In this document: positions 1-9,578 of the stretch, piece by piece
Position numbering within the stretch: position 1 is the first letter of the stretch
Layout: each line of letters starts with the position of its first letter
Source of the DNA: an uncultured Desulfobulbus sp.
Lineage (GTDB): Bacteria > Desulfobacterota > Desulfobulbia > Desulfobulbales > Desulfobulbaceae
Reading direction: 5' to 3'
Assembly (NCBI RefSeq): GCF_963665445.1
Contig: NZ_OY762276.1
Location: 2,016,001-2,080,000 of the forward strand
Length of the DNA stretch: 64,000 nt
Notes under the pieces: generated by a model
Told to the model about the DNA's origin: nothing
What the model saw: only the letters and a program-made list of their open reading frames with translations
The model's database searches: none
Made by a program: the position numbers and the translations under genes

Positions 1-310
1 CAAGGGTAAGGGGGATACGTCTATTACCTTGTATGATTGTGTGACAGCGGGTGCTCGCTGAATGACATATCATCCTGAAGGGACAACAGTTTTGACAACA
101 AAACTTCCTTTGTCCTGCTTCACCCGCAGCCCCATAGCCGTCAGGCTAAGGAGAAGACTCCAAGGGAGTGGTTGTATTCAGACAATTTGGCGCGACAAAA
201 CCGTCAAAGCCCCAGCCTCATAATGGCACCCTTTCCACCCGAGAATGATTACTAATCACTCTCGGAGATTGATGTTGAAGTTTTGCTAAATATAGCCATT
301 TTTTCAGTAA
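1..310. other. Gene-free stretch before the IS4-type fragment
   Basis: No convincing reading frame is visible on either strand. The stretch holds a 27-nt inverted repeat at 239-265. The sequence at 132-150 (CATAGCCGTCAGGCTAAG and neighbours) resembles, from memory, the terminal region of some IS4-family elements, so part of this stretch may be the outer end of the element whose transposase fragment begins at 311. That is inference only. Confidence 0.4.
239..265. repeat. Near-perfect inverted repeat (12-bp arms)
   Basis: The arms CCGAGAATGATT and AATCACTCTCGG flank a 3-nt centre. They pair at 11 of 12 positions, and the odd pair becomes G-U in RNA on one strand. No T-run follows on either side, so a simple intrinsic terminator is unlikely. 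It lies about 50 bp upstream of the IS4-type transposase fragment and may belong to that element. Confidence 0.55.
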
Positions 311-1110
311 TTTGCATCATTTTTTACCATTAGGAGAGTAAGAGATAAGGAATATCGGCTGATTGAAGAATCTATCAGGAAACAGCTTCACTGCTTCTTT
401 ACCGCGCAGGAAATCGACCTGTTAGTTCGTAAGAGCAAGTTCGTTCAGCGGTCAAGCGTGCTTGGTGGATTCACTTTTCTCTGCCTGCTGGCTTTTAATA
501 GCGATGCTTTGGCTTTTGAGAGTCTCAACGATCTCACCGTTAAGCTGGAATTGGACCATACCATATGCATAAAAAAACAATCCCTGGATGAGCGCTTCAA
601 TCAGCATGCGGTTTCGTTTCTCACAGCAGCCCTTTCAGAGTTGTTTAACAAGCAGTTGTCAGAGGGAAAATCGCTGTTGATGAGTTGTGATCAGTTTGCA
701 AGGATTTTGATTAAAGATTCTGTTTGTTTTCAAATAGATCAATCTTTATCCAAGTATTACCCCGGTAGCGGCGGCAGTGGCTCTGCGGCCAGTGTCAGAA
801 TCCAGTTTGAATATGATTTAGTGTCCGGCAGAATCGTTGATCTCAGCCTGAATGCGTTTAACGACCAGGATGCAACCAATTCAACGCTGACCATTGATGT
901 TGTCAGAGAAGGTGACCTTGTTATTCGCGACCTCGCTTACATGCATATATCTGCATTGCGAGGCATCTTGCAGAACCTTGGTGACTTTTTGTGCCGCCTG
1001 CAGGCCAACAAGCAGGTGTATCAACTTCGAGGCAAGAAAAAGCTTGAGCTGAATTTTTCCCGGATTGTTTTGGTTCACCGTGAATTGGAGAATTTCCCCG
1101 TATGCGTTAG
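311..1110 (+). pseudogene. IS4-family transposase, N-terminal fragment
   Basis: The frame is open from 311 (after TAA at 308-310), runs through the GTG at 458 and continues to about 1110. It encodes the N-terminal part of an IS4-type DDE transposase. The region around QEIDLLVRKSKFVQR matches the usual DNA-binding N-terminus. A first catalytic-Asp region (LIKDSVCF), the PGSGGSGSAA stretch and a second Asp region (REGDLVIRDLAYM) follow. The C-terminal part with the catalytic Glu is missing, because the next element begins just downstream. No clean ATG or RBS exists near the true N-terminus. This is a dead remnant. Family assignment is from motif recognition. Confidence 0.7.
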
Positions 1111-1134
1111 TCTACAACGACGGAGGAATTCACT

Positions 1135-1374
1135 ATGCGCAAAAAACGAAAAAACTACACAGGTCAGGAAAAAGTCGTCATTCTGAAACGGCACCTTGTT
1201 GACCAGGTTCCGATCTCTGACCTTTGCGATGAATATAACCTGCAACCAACGGTTTTCTACCGCTGGCAAAAAGAGTTCTTCGAGAATGTAATCAGCGGAT
1301 TGAAAACCAGCCAAAATCAGGGAACAAAACCCCGCCACTTTGAGAGCAAAGCGGACCAATGCGTCTCGGAATAG
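1135..1374 (+). pseudogene. IS3-family OrfA (HTH) truncated by an IS21 end
   Basis: A GGAGG site precedes ATG 1135. The first ~50 residues (KYTGQEKV-like helix-turn-helix, PISDLCDEY, FYRWQKEFFEN) are typical of the short OrfA of IS3-type elements. Similarity ends at about 1286, where TGTAATCAGCGG begins, which looks like an IS21-type terminus. The remaining codons to the stop at 1374 are read out of that terminus. The coiled-coil part of OrfA and the whole of OrfB are absent, so the copy cannot work on its own. Confidence 0.65.
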
Positions 1375-1690
1375 TGCGATAACGCACTTCCTCAATGGTC
1401 CCGACTGATTGTTTTTTTCTCTTATGCTCTTTTTCGATAGCTCTTCCCCTCCATGACAAGGATCTCCGAGTTATAGACAAGTCGGTCGGCAATCGCCGTG
1501 GCGACGGTGGTGCTGTCAAAGATGTTTCCCCATTGTGCAAAGGGCAAATTGGTCGTTATTATCGTCGACTTCTGTTTATGCCGAGCACTGATGACCTGGA
1601 AAAACAAGTTTGAGCCCTGTTGGCCAAGCGGTAGATACCCGATCTCGTCGATCACAAGCAGATCCGGATTTTGGTATGTTTTGAGTTTGC
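1287..1690 (-). mobile_element. IS21-type end with 3' part of istB
   Basis: On the minus strand, codons from about 1690 to the stop at 1422 encode the C-terminal half of the IstB AAA+ helper ATPase. The Walker B region (DLLVIDEIGYLPL), ITTNLPFAQWGN and ADRLVYNSEIL are all recognisable. The stretch 1287-1421 downstream should be the element's terminal non-coding DNA, and its outer edge interrupts the IS3-type orfA. IstA and the N-terminal Walker A half of IstB are missing. The inner edge at about 1690 is fused in frame to a signalling-protein fragment, which indicates a deletion. Confidence 0.65.
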
Positions 1691-1990
1691 TCTGGTTTTT
1701 GGCGAACTGAGCAAGCATTTTCAAGAACAAGGCGATGTCTCCGTTGAGACGATCAAGGCCTTCCTGGACGTCTATCCCCTCCAGGATAGCAAATTTCTTC
1801 TTTATATCCTCCGTTTGCCGCTGTTTGTTCAGAGACAGTGCTGACCTCCCATTGTGGTATTCCCTGGGGCTGATCCATTTGCTCAAAACGGAAAAAAAAG
1901 GGTGCGAACATCGACCGGCTTGGTGACATGATCGTTCATCCCCGCATTGAGCGCCTTTTCCAAATCGCCCTTCATCGCATCCCTCCAAAA
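1690..1990 (-). pseudogene. Receiver-Hpt fragment of a hybrid histidine kinase
   Basis: The minus strand from about 1990 reads the end of a CheY-like receiver (AMKGDLEKALNAGMNDHVTK followed by PVD, including the conserved Lys-Pro). A short linker follows, then the start of a histidine phosphotransfer domain (GIDVQEGLDRLNGDIALF). The two parts are in different frames, and the shift maps to an 8-A run at 1892-1899. The Hpt segment stops before the phospho-accepting His and runs straight into istB. It is a remnant of a BarA- or LuxQ-like hybrid kinase destroyed by insertion and deletion. Confidence 0.6.
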
Positions 1991-2062
1991 GATGTGGCCA
2001 AGCATCTCGGTGTATCTATTCCAACACTATACCGGTGGTTGCCAGCATCAGCGCGTGATTAG
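1979..2062 (+). pseudogene. C-terminal HTH tail of a serine recombinase
   Basis: About 27 codons ending at TAG 2060-2062 read PPKDVAKHLGVSIPTLYRWL. This is the Hin/resolvase-type C-terminal helix-turn-helix that ends many serine recombinases. The catalytic domain is absent: upstream DNA is occupied by the opposite-strand receiver fragment. Only this short tail supports the call. Confidence 0.5.
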
Positions 2063-2201
2063 CGCACCATTTTTTCGTTTTCTAAAGCTCGCCCCTGTAT
2101 ATCAAAATTCAACCAAAGCAGTCTCGCCAACAAGAGAGTTACTGTAGACATCTTCAGTTCGGTCAGTCTGGTTAACTTCTAAGATTCATAAGTCAAAGCT
2201 T

Positions 2202-3242
2202 TCACTTCCCGGCCAGGACCCGTTTGCGCAGGGACTCGACATTGTCGGCGATCTCCATCAGCGGTTGCCGCCGCACCCGATGGGGCAGCACCAGTTCGGC
2301 GCTGGTGGAAATATCCGCCGAGCTCACCGCGGTGCGGCCGTCCAGGGCGGCCAGGGTCTTGGCGGTCTTGAGCATGATGATATCGCCCCGGTGCCCGTCC
2401 ACGCCCACTTCGAGACAGGTGGTGGCGATCTCAAAGAGCAGGGCTCGCTCGACCGCAACCTGCGGATACAACCCACGGGCGGTCAGCAACCGCTCGGCCA
2501 GGGCCGCGGACTCCGTCCGCCACTGACCGGCGAATCTTTCCGGATCGAGATCAAAGGCGGCCCGCCGCTCCATGATCGCCACCCGATCTTCGGCGCTCTG
2601 GATGCCCTCGATGTTGACGCAGAGCCCGAACCGGTCGAGCAGCTGCGGGCGCAGTTCGCCCTCCTCCGGGTTCATCGTCCCCACCAGGGTGAACCGGGCC
2701 GGATGGAAGAAGGAGACCCCCTCGCGCTCAATGGTGTTGACGCCCATGGCCGCCGAGTCGAGCAGCACATCCACCACATGGTCGTCAAGGAGATTGACCT
2801 CGTCCACGTAGAGGATGTTGCGATGCGCCTGGGCAAGGATGCCGGGCTCGATCCGCTTTTCGCCCTTTTTCAACGCATGCTCGAGATCAAGGGTGCCCAC
2901 CACCCGGTCCTCGGTGGCGCCCACCGGCAGTTCCACCACCCGCACCTTGCGCGAAACAACCTCTGGCAGCAGTTCACGGCGCGCCCCCGAAATGAGTTGG
3001 CAAATTGCATGGTAGGATTCCAGCTCCTCTTTGGGATCAAGCTGATAGGGATCTTCGGCAAACACCTCAATTTCGGGGAGGATATCGGCCAGGGCACGCA
3101 CGGCGGTGGACTTGGCCGTACCCTTCTCGCCGCGGATAAGGACGCCGGAGAGCCCGGGGTTGACCACATTGAGCATCAGGGCCAGTTTCATTTTTTCCTG
3201 ACCAACGATGGCGGTAAACGGATAGATGGGTCGATTTTTCAT
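2202..3242 (-). CDS. ChlI/BchI-like AAA+ chelatase subunit
   Basis: 346 residues, the usual length of magnesium-chelatase subunit I. Walker A is GEKGTAKST at residues 38-46. Walker B is in [13 protein letters not shown], and [20 protein letters not shown] is the family's sensor and arginine-finger region. In the cell it should form a ring with the ChlD-like partner and drive ATP-dependent metal insertion by the CobN-like protein encoded upstream. ATG overlaps the TGA of the chlD-like gene by four bases (ATGA), so the two are translationally coupled. It is the last gene of a seven-gene minus-strand operon that starts with a TonB receptor. No porphyrin or bacteriochlorophyll genes are nearby, so a cobalt or nickel chelatase role is more likely than magnesium. 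Confidence 0.88.
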   Translation of the reverse strand: MKNRPIYPFTAIVGQEKMKLALMLNVVNPGLSGVLIRGEKGTAKSTAVRALADILPEIEVFAEDPYQLDPKEELESYHAICQLISGARRELLPEVVSRKVRVVELPVGATEDRVVGTLDLEHALKKGEKRIEPGILAQAHRNILYVDEVNLLDDHVVDVLLDSAAMGVNTIEREGVSFFHPARFTLVGTMNPEEGELRPQLLDRFGLCVNIEGIQSAEDRVAIMERRAAFDLDPERFAGQWRTESAALAERLLTARGLYPQVAVERALLFEIATTCLEVGVDGHRGDIIMLKTAKTLAALDGRTAVSSADISTSAELVLPHRVRRQPLMEIADNVESLRKRVLAGK

Positions 3243-5275
3243 TGTTGTTGTCCTCGCACGATGTTGACCAGGGCCTCTGCCTTGAGGTCGTCGATTTTAA
3301 AATATTGGGCCTCCAGGGCACCGGCCAGACGCCGGGCCAGACCAAAGGTGACCAGCCCGGCCTCCTCGGTATCGACCACAATGGTTCGAATACGTTGATC
3401 CCGGGAAAACGCCTCGGCCAGGGCCAGGGATTCCTCGACGGGCTTGTGCGCTCCCAGGGCCACATTGCACTTGCCGTCGGTGATGAACAGGACGATGGGC
3501 TGGGCGGTCGGGTTCTTGATCAGGTAGTTGCGCACCTGCTCATGACTCTTGGCAAGCCCTGCCGAAAGCGGCGTTCGCCCGCCCACCGGCATTTCCGAAA
3601 GCAGCCTCCCCGCCATGTCGACCGAGGTGGTGGGCGGCAGGTTGACCGTGGCCTCGTTCCGGCGGAAGGTGATCAGCGAGACCTTGTCCCGCTTCTGATA
3701 GGCATCGAGCAGAAGCGACATCACCGCCCCCTTGGAGGAGGCCATGCGTCCACGCGCCCCCATGGAACCGCTGGCATCGACCACAAAGAGGAGGAAGTTG
3801 CCGATACGCTTTTCGCGGACCTTGCAGCGGATATCCTGGGGCCTGAGCTGCACCGCCAGCCGCTGATCGCCGCCCATGTTTCGCTGGCGCTGATAGGGCG
3901 CGGCGGCGCGGAGGGTGGCATCCAGGGCGAAATCGCCGGTGTCCTGGAGGGTGGACTTGACATAGCGGCCCTGCTTTTGGGAGATGCGGCTGCGTGAGCG
4001 CCGGCCCGAGCCCCGCCGCACCACCCGGTCCTTGGCCGCGGTGAGCGACTTGACCCGGAAGGTGGTGCCGATGGCAAAGACCTTCTCCTCGGGCTCTGCC
4101 GGCGACTGCCCCTGCTTCCCCTCTTCCTCCTGGGCCTGTTCCTCGGGCGGCGACTGCTCGTCTTCCTGTTCCTGCGGTTGGGGAGGCGGTGGCGCCACCT
4201 GGCTCTCCGGGTTTTCCTCGGGCTGCTGTTGCTCCTGCTCCTCGGATTGTTCTTCCTGCTCCTGCTCGTCCTGTTCCTCGGGCTGGGGCGGTTCCGGCGG
4301 CGGGGGAGGTGGAGGAGGCTGGGCATCCCGCTTGCGATGGAGCAGCACCAGGGGCGCGACCTTGCCGATATGCTCGACACTGACCTCGGTTTTGCCTTCC
4401 AGGGCCGCCAGGGCGCGGGCAGCCTGCTCCATCACCAGGTCGGCACGGTGTCCGGCGACATTGTTTTCCCGACAGAGTTCCCCGATAAAGGAGCGAAGTC
4501 CCTTGCTGATCCGTACCCGGGGCAGCAGTTTGCGCCCATCGGTGATCCGGTGGGCGATGCGAACCGATTCGTCCGCATAGCGCCTGCAAAAGTCCTTCGG
4601 GTCCTGATCGAAATCCTCGCGCCGCAGCATCAGCTCCACCCGAGCCTCGGGGTCTTCGCCTCCGGCCACTTCCAGACAGAGCCCGAACCGGTCCAGGAGT
4701 TGCGGCCGCAGCTCCCCCTCTTCCGGGTTCATCGTCCCCACGAGAATGAATTGCGAAGGATGACTGGAGGAGATGCCCTCGCGCTGGATCCGGTTCTCGC
4801 CGCTGGCGGCCGCATCCAGAATCAGATCGACGATATGATCATCGAGGAGATTGACCTCGTCGATATAGAGCAGGCCGCGGTGGGCAGCGGCGAGCAGCCC
4901 CGGTGCAATCATCACCCGCCCTTCCCGCAGGGTGGCCGGGAAATCGATGCCGCCGCTGACCCGGTCCTCGGTGGCATTGAGCGGCAGATCGACCAGCGGT
5001 ACCGGCCGGGTGGTCGCAGGAAGGTTCGGGAACCTGCGTGCACACTCCGGGCAGCGCGGGGCATCGGCTCCGGGCGAGCAGTTGTTGACACAGCCCACCA
5101 CCACCTCCATATCCGGCAACAGGGCCGCCAGGGCCCGCACCATGGTCGACTTGGCCGTGCCCTTTTCCCCGCGCACCAGCAGGCCGCCGACACCGGGATT
5201 GACCGCCGCCAGCAGCAAGGCCTGTTTGAAGTCGTCCTGGCCGACAATCGCTGCCAGGGGATAGACTGGTTTCAT
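3239..5275 (-). CDS. ChlD/BchD-like chelatase subunit (AAA+ and vWA)
   Basis: 678 residues from ATG 5275, which has GGAGAG five bases upstream. The longer frame back to 5356 lacks such a site and only reaches into the cobN-like end. Order of parts: AAA+ domain with GEKGTAKST at residues 36-44, a Cys cluster (GCVNNC, then CPEC) inserted after the first strand, and Walker [14 protein letters not shown] Pro/Glu/Gln-rich acidic linker follows at roughly residues 320-395. The C-terminal von Willebrand A domain carries MIDAS motif DASGSMG near 500. The acidic linker and vWA domain are the hallmark of BchD-type subunits, which bind the large chelatase subunit. It partners the ChlI-like protein downstream and the CobN-like protein 50 bp upstream. 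Confidence 0.88.
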   Translation of the reverse strand: MKPVYPLAAIVGQDDFKQALLLAAVNPGVGGLLVRGEKGTAKSTMVRALAALLPDMEVVVGCVNNCSPGADAPRCPECARRFPNLPATTRPVPLVDLPLNATEDRVSGGIDFPATLREGRVMIAPGLLAAAHRGLLYIDEVNLLDDHIVDLILDAAASGENRIQREGISSSHPSQFILVGTMNPEEGELRPQLLDRFGLCLEVAGGEDPEARVELMLRREDFDQDPKDFCRRYADESVRIAHRITDGRKLLPRVRISKGLRSFIGELCRENNVAGHRADLVMEQAARALAALEGKTEVSVEHIGKVAPLVLLHRKRDAQPPPPPPPPEPPQPEEQDEQEQEEQSEEQEQQQPEENPESQVAPPPPQPQEQEDEQSPPEEQAQEEEGKQGQSPAEPEEKVFAIGTTFRVKSLTAAKDRVVRRGSGRRSRSRISQKQGRYVKSTLQDTGDFALDATLRAAAPYQRQRNMGGDQRLAVQLRPQDIRCKVREKRIGNFLLFVVDASGSMGARGRMASSKGAVMSLLLDAYQKRDKVSLITFRRNEATVNLPPTTSVDMAGRLLSEMPVGGRTPLSAGLAKSHEQVRNYLIKNPTAQPIVLFITDGKCNVALGAHKPVEESLALAEAFSRDQRIRTIVVDTEEAGLVTFGLARRLAGALEAQYFKIDDLKAEALVNIVRGQQQ

Positions 5276-5324
5276 TGATGCTCTCCGGTGAATGCTCGCC
5301 ACGTATTCATGAAAGACAAAACCA

Positions 5325-8300
5325 TCACCGGACACGGACCGAGCCGTCGAGGTCAAAACGAACTTTTTCCGCCCATTCTTTCACCTCGGCTTTTGTCCTG
5401 ACCTGAATGCTGCCGCCCTGAAACTCACCGGTGGTCTCACCGATATGTTCCTCTATCGTTCCTTCGATTTCCAGATACACCATCCGTAACTCGGCAAGCA
5501 CCTCGGGATCGGCCTGCCACAGCCCTCGTTGTTCCGCCTCCAGAAAACGGCGGGTCAACTCTTCCAGCGCCCAGGGATTGTTTTCCTGGTAAAACTCACG
5601 CATCTCCTTATCCAGGGCATGTTTTCTGGCTACCTCGTTAAAGATCCAATCATCCACCACATCCGAGGTCGCATCCCACCCATACAACGATGCTGCCTTA
5701 TGGGCCATATCCTGCGCCCCCTTGTAGCCGTGGTGTTTCATCCCCTGAATCCATTGAGGATTGAGCAACTTTACCCTGACCACCCGTTCGATTTCCTCCC
5801 GCAGGGCGCGAATCCGAGGATTTCCCGGATCCCTCGTATCCCCCCAGAGCACCTTTGGAGTCACATTGGACAAGGCTCTGACTGCTGCTGTCATCCCCCC
5901 CTGGAAATCGTTGTAGCAGCAGTCCAGGGGGTCGGTTTCATCGGTTTCCATCTTATGGAACACGGTAGTAATTTTCTTGAGGTTGTGGACAAATTCATGG
6001 TGAGACTGACGCCCATACACCCCGTTACCGTAGGCAAAGCCGCCATGCTCCACAAAGGTTTCTCCAAGATCCCGTACCGACTTCCAGGCGCTGGCGGCAA
6101 GCATCAGTTTAATGCCATTGCCATAGGTGCCGGGCTTTGCCGCAAAGATGCGAAAGGTCGCAGCCCGTTCAAGGTCTTCTCCCCTGGGAGCATCGAGTTT
6201 CTGGGAAATCGATGTTTTGTATTCGTTGACATTCTTGAGGATGAAGTTGTCCGCCTCATCCTCTTCCAGCCCGGCAATCATGACCACAGCACGGTCGAGG
6301 AGTTCCATGAGGTTGGGCAAGGTATCGCGAAATATCTCACTGGTTCTGATGGTGACATCGATACGGGGCCGACCGAGCTCCGCCAGGGGGAGAGGCTCTA
6401 CGCCAACGACCACGCCGCTTTCATTCCAGAGCGGACGTACGCCCATAAGGTGAAGGATCTGCCCCAGTTGCTCTCCGTCGGAACGAAAGGCATCGAGACT
6501 CCACAGCACCATCCCGATCTTTTCAGGATAGCCGCCATCTTCATCCATACTTTTTGCGAGGATCTCATCGGCCAGTTTGACACCTATGGCATGGGCCGCC
6601 CTGGTCGGGATGGTCCGGGGATCGATACTGTAGATATTTCTGCCGGTTGGTAGGACATCTGTTTTACCACGGGTCAGGGTTCCTCCGGGGCCTGGACTGA
6701 TGTAGCGTGTCTCCATGGCTTGGGCTACTTGCCCCAATTCCCTCCCGGTCTGCATGAGATCTGGGTACAACCGCGTCTTGATCCATTCCAGCAGATTGAG
6801 CAAGCGCTCCAACAGCACCGGGTCAGCGTAGTTGAACATCCCTGCGACCCTTTCAAGGTCTATCCGGTCACTCTTCAGCACATGCTCGACCAAGGAAAGT
6901 GCTACCTGTTCGCATTCATCCAACAACCAGTGTGCCTCTGACTGGCGAACCACCTCATCGTAATCCCGGCCTTGCAACTCCAGGATCAATCTACGCAGAG
7001 AAGGAACACACCCATCAAATTTCAAGATGGTCAGAATCATGCGCGCGGTCGGCACGATGCCGTGGGTTTCGCTCAGGACATGCAGGCCCTGATTGATCGT
7101 TGAATCACGCAGCAGAAAGAGCTTGCCATGGATTGCCTCCACCAGTTCTTCACCACTCAGAGACATCAGTTGCGGCGCATCCAGGGAGGGCAAGAGCTTG
7201 TGAAGTCCAACGAGCTCGCGCAGTTCCTTTTCAATCAGGCCCTTGCGTGCGGCATCACCCATCCGTACCGCGTTGGTGTATTGCCCCAAAAGTGCATCAG
7301 CTTCCTCCAACTCGTCATACAAACCTGCAGACTGCATCAGGGGAATGAGATGATCCACCACCACGGCTGAGGCCCTGCGTTTGGCAAGGATGGCCTCGTT
7401 GGGATTTTTGCTGGTATATATATAGAGGTGCGGCACTTCTCCGGTGATGATTTGCGGGAAACAGTCACCACTCAAACCACTTGCCTTTCCCGGCAAAAAT
7501 TCAATATAGCCATGGGTCCCGGTTGAAATAATCAGGTCGGAATGTTCCTGGATCCATTTGAAGGATCCATAACAGTGGTGGGTTGGCGGAACCTCGGGAT
7601 CGTGGAGAATCTTACAGACCTCCCCATCGCAACGGGCGCCATAACAGCCACGTTTAGGCTCAGCCATCACCCGGATGTTGCCAAAATCCAGTCCGGTCAC
7701 CACCAATTTGCCGTCATGCACCATGCCCAGCCCCGGAGGTTTGCCCCAGGCAGCGAGCATTTTCTCCTTATTGATTCTTGAAAGCTCATCAAAATAACCG
7801 GCATACTGTTCTGGACCGATAAAGGCTGCAACCCCGCCTTTGTTGACGATCTCCTCCACGGTGGTCCAGCGAAATTCATTGATGGCTTTTTTGGTCAAAA
7901 ATTCCCGGGTCAGGGCTGCGCCATTCTCAGGAATGCCCTCGACATTGTACCCCTCTTCCGCAAGATGCCGCATCAATCGTACCACGCTCTCCAGCGAATC
8001 GAGACCGGCCGCACCGCCAAGCGAGGCCTCTGTCCCATGGCAGGGATTGTTGTGCAGCAAAATCGTGATACGCCGTTCAGCTTTGGGCATATTTTTCAAA
8101 CGAAGCCAGTGCTTGATCCGCCGCACAAAAAAATCAATTCGTTCCATGACCGGCAGGGTCGGCCCACCGTATTCCACCTGAACGGCCTCAGGATCCTTGG
8201 CAAAGAGAACGGTCGGCTCGATGGTCCCGTTAAACTCAGGTTGGGCCACCCAGTAAACCTGGTTCATGGCTGGCAATCCCTGGGGACTGGCTTGCCACCG

Positions 8301-8741
8301 CTCCTCACTCATCCCACAGGAGACCGCCTGAAAAACAGGGGCATCAATGAGCTCGAGCACTGACTTTTTCCTTCTGTCCTCCGTTTCCGTGGGAAGGAGA
8401 AAAGAGGAGACACAGTTGACGATCACGTCGCAGCCGCTCAGTTGCTGCAGATCCACTGCAAACCCTGGACAGTCGTCGGCGGCATGCTCCTTTTGTTGCG
8501 AAAAAACAGGGACCGGAACAAGCCCGTTGTTTTCCAATTGGCGAATAAGGGCATCAATACCGCTGGTATGGCGGCGGTGGATGAGTGAACGAGCAAAAAA
8601 GACCCCCACCCTGGCCTGTCCTTTGGTATCTGCTGTGGTCGAAGAATGGTGCTCGTACCAGGACAGAAATGCCGCCAGATCGGCGTGTATTCCGGCATAA
8701 TCCGGGTGATAAAATCCTGAGTAAGGCAAGAGGGGTTGCAT
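5325..8741 (-). CDS. cobN: CobN-like metal chelatase large subunit
   Basis: 1138 residues of the CobN/BchH family, the tetrapyrrole-binding subunit that receives the metal ion. Recognisable blocks include LLHNNPCHGTEASLGGAAGL, GTHGYIEFLPGKASGLSGDC, SIDPRTIPTRAAH and the C-terminal AKPGTYGNGIKLML and FEHGGFAYGNGVYG-like segments. Bona fide CobN proteins are usually 100-150 residues longer. Here the N-terminus starts directly at the PLLPYSGFYHPD block, and an in-frame stop lies only about 15 codons upstream, so the usual N-terminal domain is absent. GGAAG precedes ATG 8741. It lies between the ABC ATPase and the ChlD/ChlI-like subunits. The metal could be cobalt or nickel; sequence alone does not decide. 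Confidence 0.85.
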   Translation of the reverse strand: MQPLLPYSGFYHPDYAGIHADLAAFLSWYEHHSSTTADTKGQARVGVFFARSLIHRRHTSGIDALIRQLENNGLVPVPVFSQQKEHAADDCPGFAVDLQQLSGCDVIVNCVSSFLLPTETEDRRKKSVLELIDAPVFQAVSCGMSEERWQASPQGLPAMNQVYWVAQPEFNGTIEPTVLFAKDPEAVQVEYGGPTLPVMERIDFFVRRIKHWLRLKNMPKAERRITILLHNNPCHGTEASLGGAAGLDSLESVVRLMRHLAEEGYNVEGIPENGAALTREFLTKKAINEFRWTTVEEIVNKGGVAAFIGPEQYAGYFDELSRINKEKMLAAWGKPPGLGMVHDGKLVVTGLDFGNIRVMAEPKRGCYGARCDGEVCKILHDPEVPPTHHCYGSFKWIQEHSDLIISTGTHGYIEFLPGKASGLSGDCFPQIITGEVPHLYIYTSKNPNEAILAKRRASAVVVDHLIPLMQSAGLYDELEEADALLGQYTNAVRMGDAARKGLIEKELRELVGLHKLLPSLDAPQLMSLSGEELVEAIHGKLFLLRDSTINQGLHVLSETHGIVPTARMILTILKFDGCVPSLRRLILELQGRDYDEVVRQSEAHWLLDECEQVALSLVEHVLKSDRIDLERVAGMFNYADPVLLERLLNLLEWIKTRLYPDLMQTGRELGQVAQAMETRYISPGPGGTLTRGKTDVLPTGRNIYSIDPRTIPTRAAHAIGVKLADEILAKSMDEDGGYPEKIGMVLWSLDAFRSDGEQLGQILHLMGVRPLWNESGVVVGVEPLPLAELGRPRIDVTIRTSEIFRDTLPNLMELLDRAVVMIAGLEEDEADNFILKNVNEYKTSISQKLDAPRGEDLERAATFRIFAAKPGTYGNGIKLMLAASAWKSVRDLGETFVEHGGFAYGNGVYGRQSHHEFVHNLKKITTVFHKMETDETDPLDCCYNDFQGGMTAAVRALSNVTPKVLWGDTRDPGNPRIRALREEIERVVRVKLLNPQWIQGMKHHGYKGAQDMAHKAASLYGWDATSDVVDDWIFNEVARKHALDKEMREFYQENNPWALEELTRRFLEAEQRGLWQADPEVLAELRMVYLEIEGTIEEHIGETTGEFQGGSIQVRTKAEVKEWAEKVRFDLDGSVRVR

Positions 8742-8813
8742 AAGCGTGTTCTTCCAGAAGTAAAAGGAGTCCTTGATCGATTATCTCATGTGATTCCACA
8801 TGGGGACACGGTG

Positions 8814-9578
8814 TCAGGCGCAGCGAAGGGCCTGAATTTGCAGGTGCGCGTTGATACATCGGACGTCGACCTCGACGCCATAGACATCGGCGATATTTTC
8901 CGGGGTCATGACCTCACTCGGTGATCCGGAACAATGAATTTTCCCCTGATGCACCATGATGATCGTCTCTGAAAACCTGGCCGCCAGATTGAGATCGTGC
9001 ATGGCCATTATCACCCCCAGGGATTTTTGTGATGTGAGTTTGGCGATCATTTCCAGCATCTCCAACTGATGCCGCAAATCAAGATTACTCGTCGGCTCGT
9101 CAAGGAGCAGATAGGCGCTGTCCTGAGCAAGTGCCCGAGCCAGCAGCACCCGTTGGACCTGGCCGCCGCTGAGACTGGTCATCTCGCGCATGGCAAGCGA
9201 GCACAGCTCCATTTCTGCGATAATGGCTGCGACCCGCTCAAGGTCGATACGGGAAGGGCGCCAAGCCATATGGGGGCGGCGTCCGGCCAGAACGGATTCA
9301 AAGACCGTCAACGGAAACCGAGCGCTGATATTTTGGGGGACATAGCCGATTCGCCGAGCCAGTTCGCGTCGAGACAAGGCACGAACATCTGTTCCGTCGA
9401 TACATACCGAACCTTCGCAGGTACGGAGAATGCCAGCAATACACTTCAGCAGGGTCGTCTTACCGGTCCCGTTGGGCCCAACAAGGCTGAGGATTCCGGG
9501 CCGCTTAACCTGAAGATGCACCGCATCCAGAATGGAATTTCCCTGATAAGCAAAGGAAAGATCGGTCACCTCCAGCAT
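8814..9578 (-). CDS. FecCD-family ABC transporter ATPase (BtuD/FepC-like)
   Basis: 254 residues. Walker A is GPNGTGKTT at 34-42, the signature is LSGGQVQRVLLARAL, and Walker B is YLLLDEPTSNLDLRHQ. The protein energises the permease encoded immediately upstream: permease stop and ATPase start share one base (TAATG). The cobalamin, iron-siderophore and hemin importers all belong to this family, and the adjacent chelatase genes point to a metal or corrinoid cargo. It should sit on the cytoplasmic face of the inner membrane. Confidence 0.9.
   Translation of the reverse strand: MLEVTDLSFAYQGNSILDAVHLQVKRPGILSLVGPNGTGKTTLLKCIAGILRTCEGSVCIDGTDVRALSRRELARRIGYVPQNISARFPLTVFESVLAGRRPHMAWRPSRIDLERVAAIIAEMELCSLAMREMTSLSGGQVQRVLLARALAQDSAYLLLDEPTSNLDLRHQLEMLEMIAKLTSQKSLGVIMAMHDLNLAARFSETIIMVHQGKIHCSGSPSEVMTPENIADVYGVEVDVRCINAHLQIQALRCA

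Noticed and set aside
4178..5278. Long plus-strand open frame (366 codons) over the ChlD-like gene
   Set aside because: It is antisense to a gene with clear AAA+ and vWA motifs and shows no protein family pattern. It arises from high GC codon bias.
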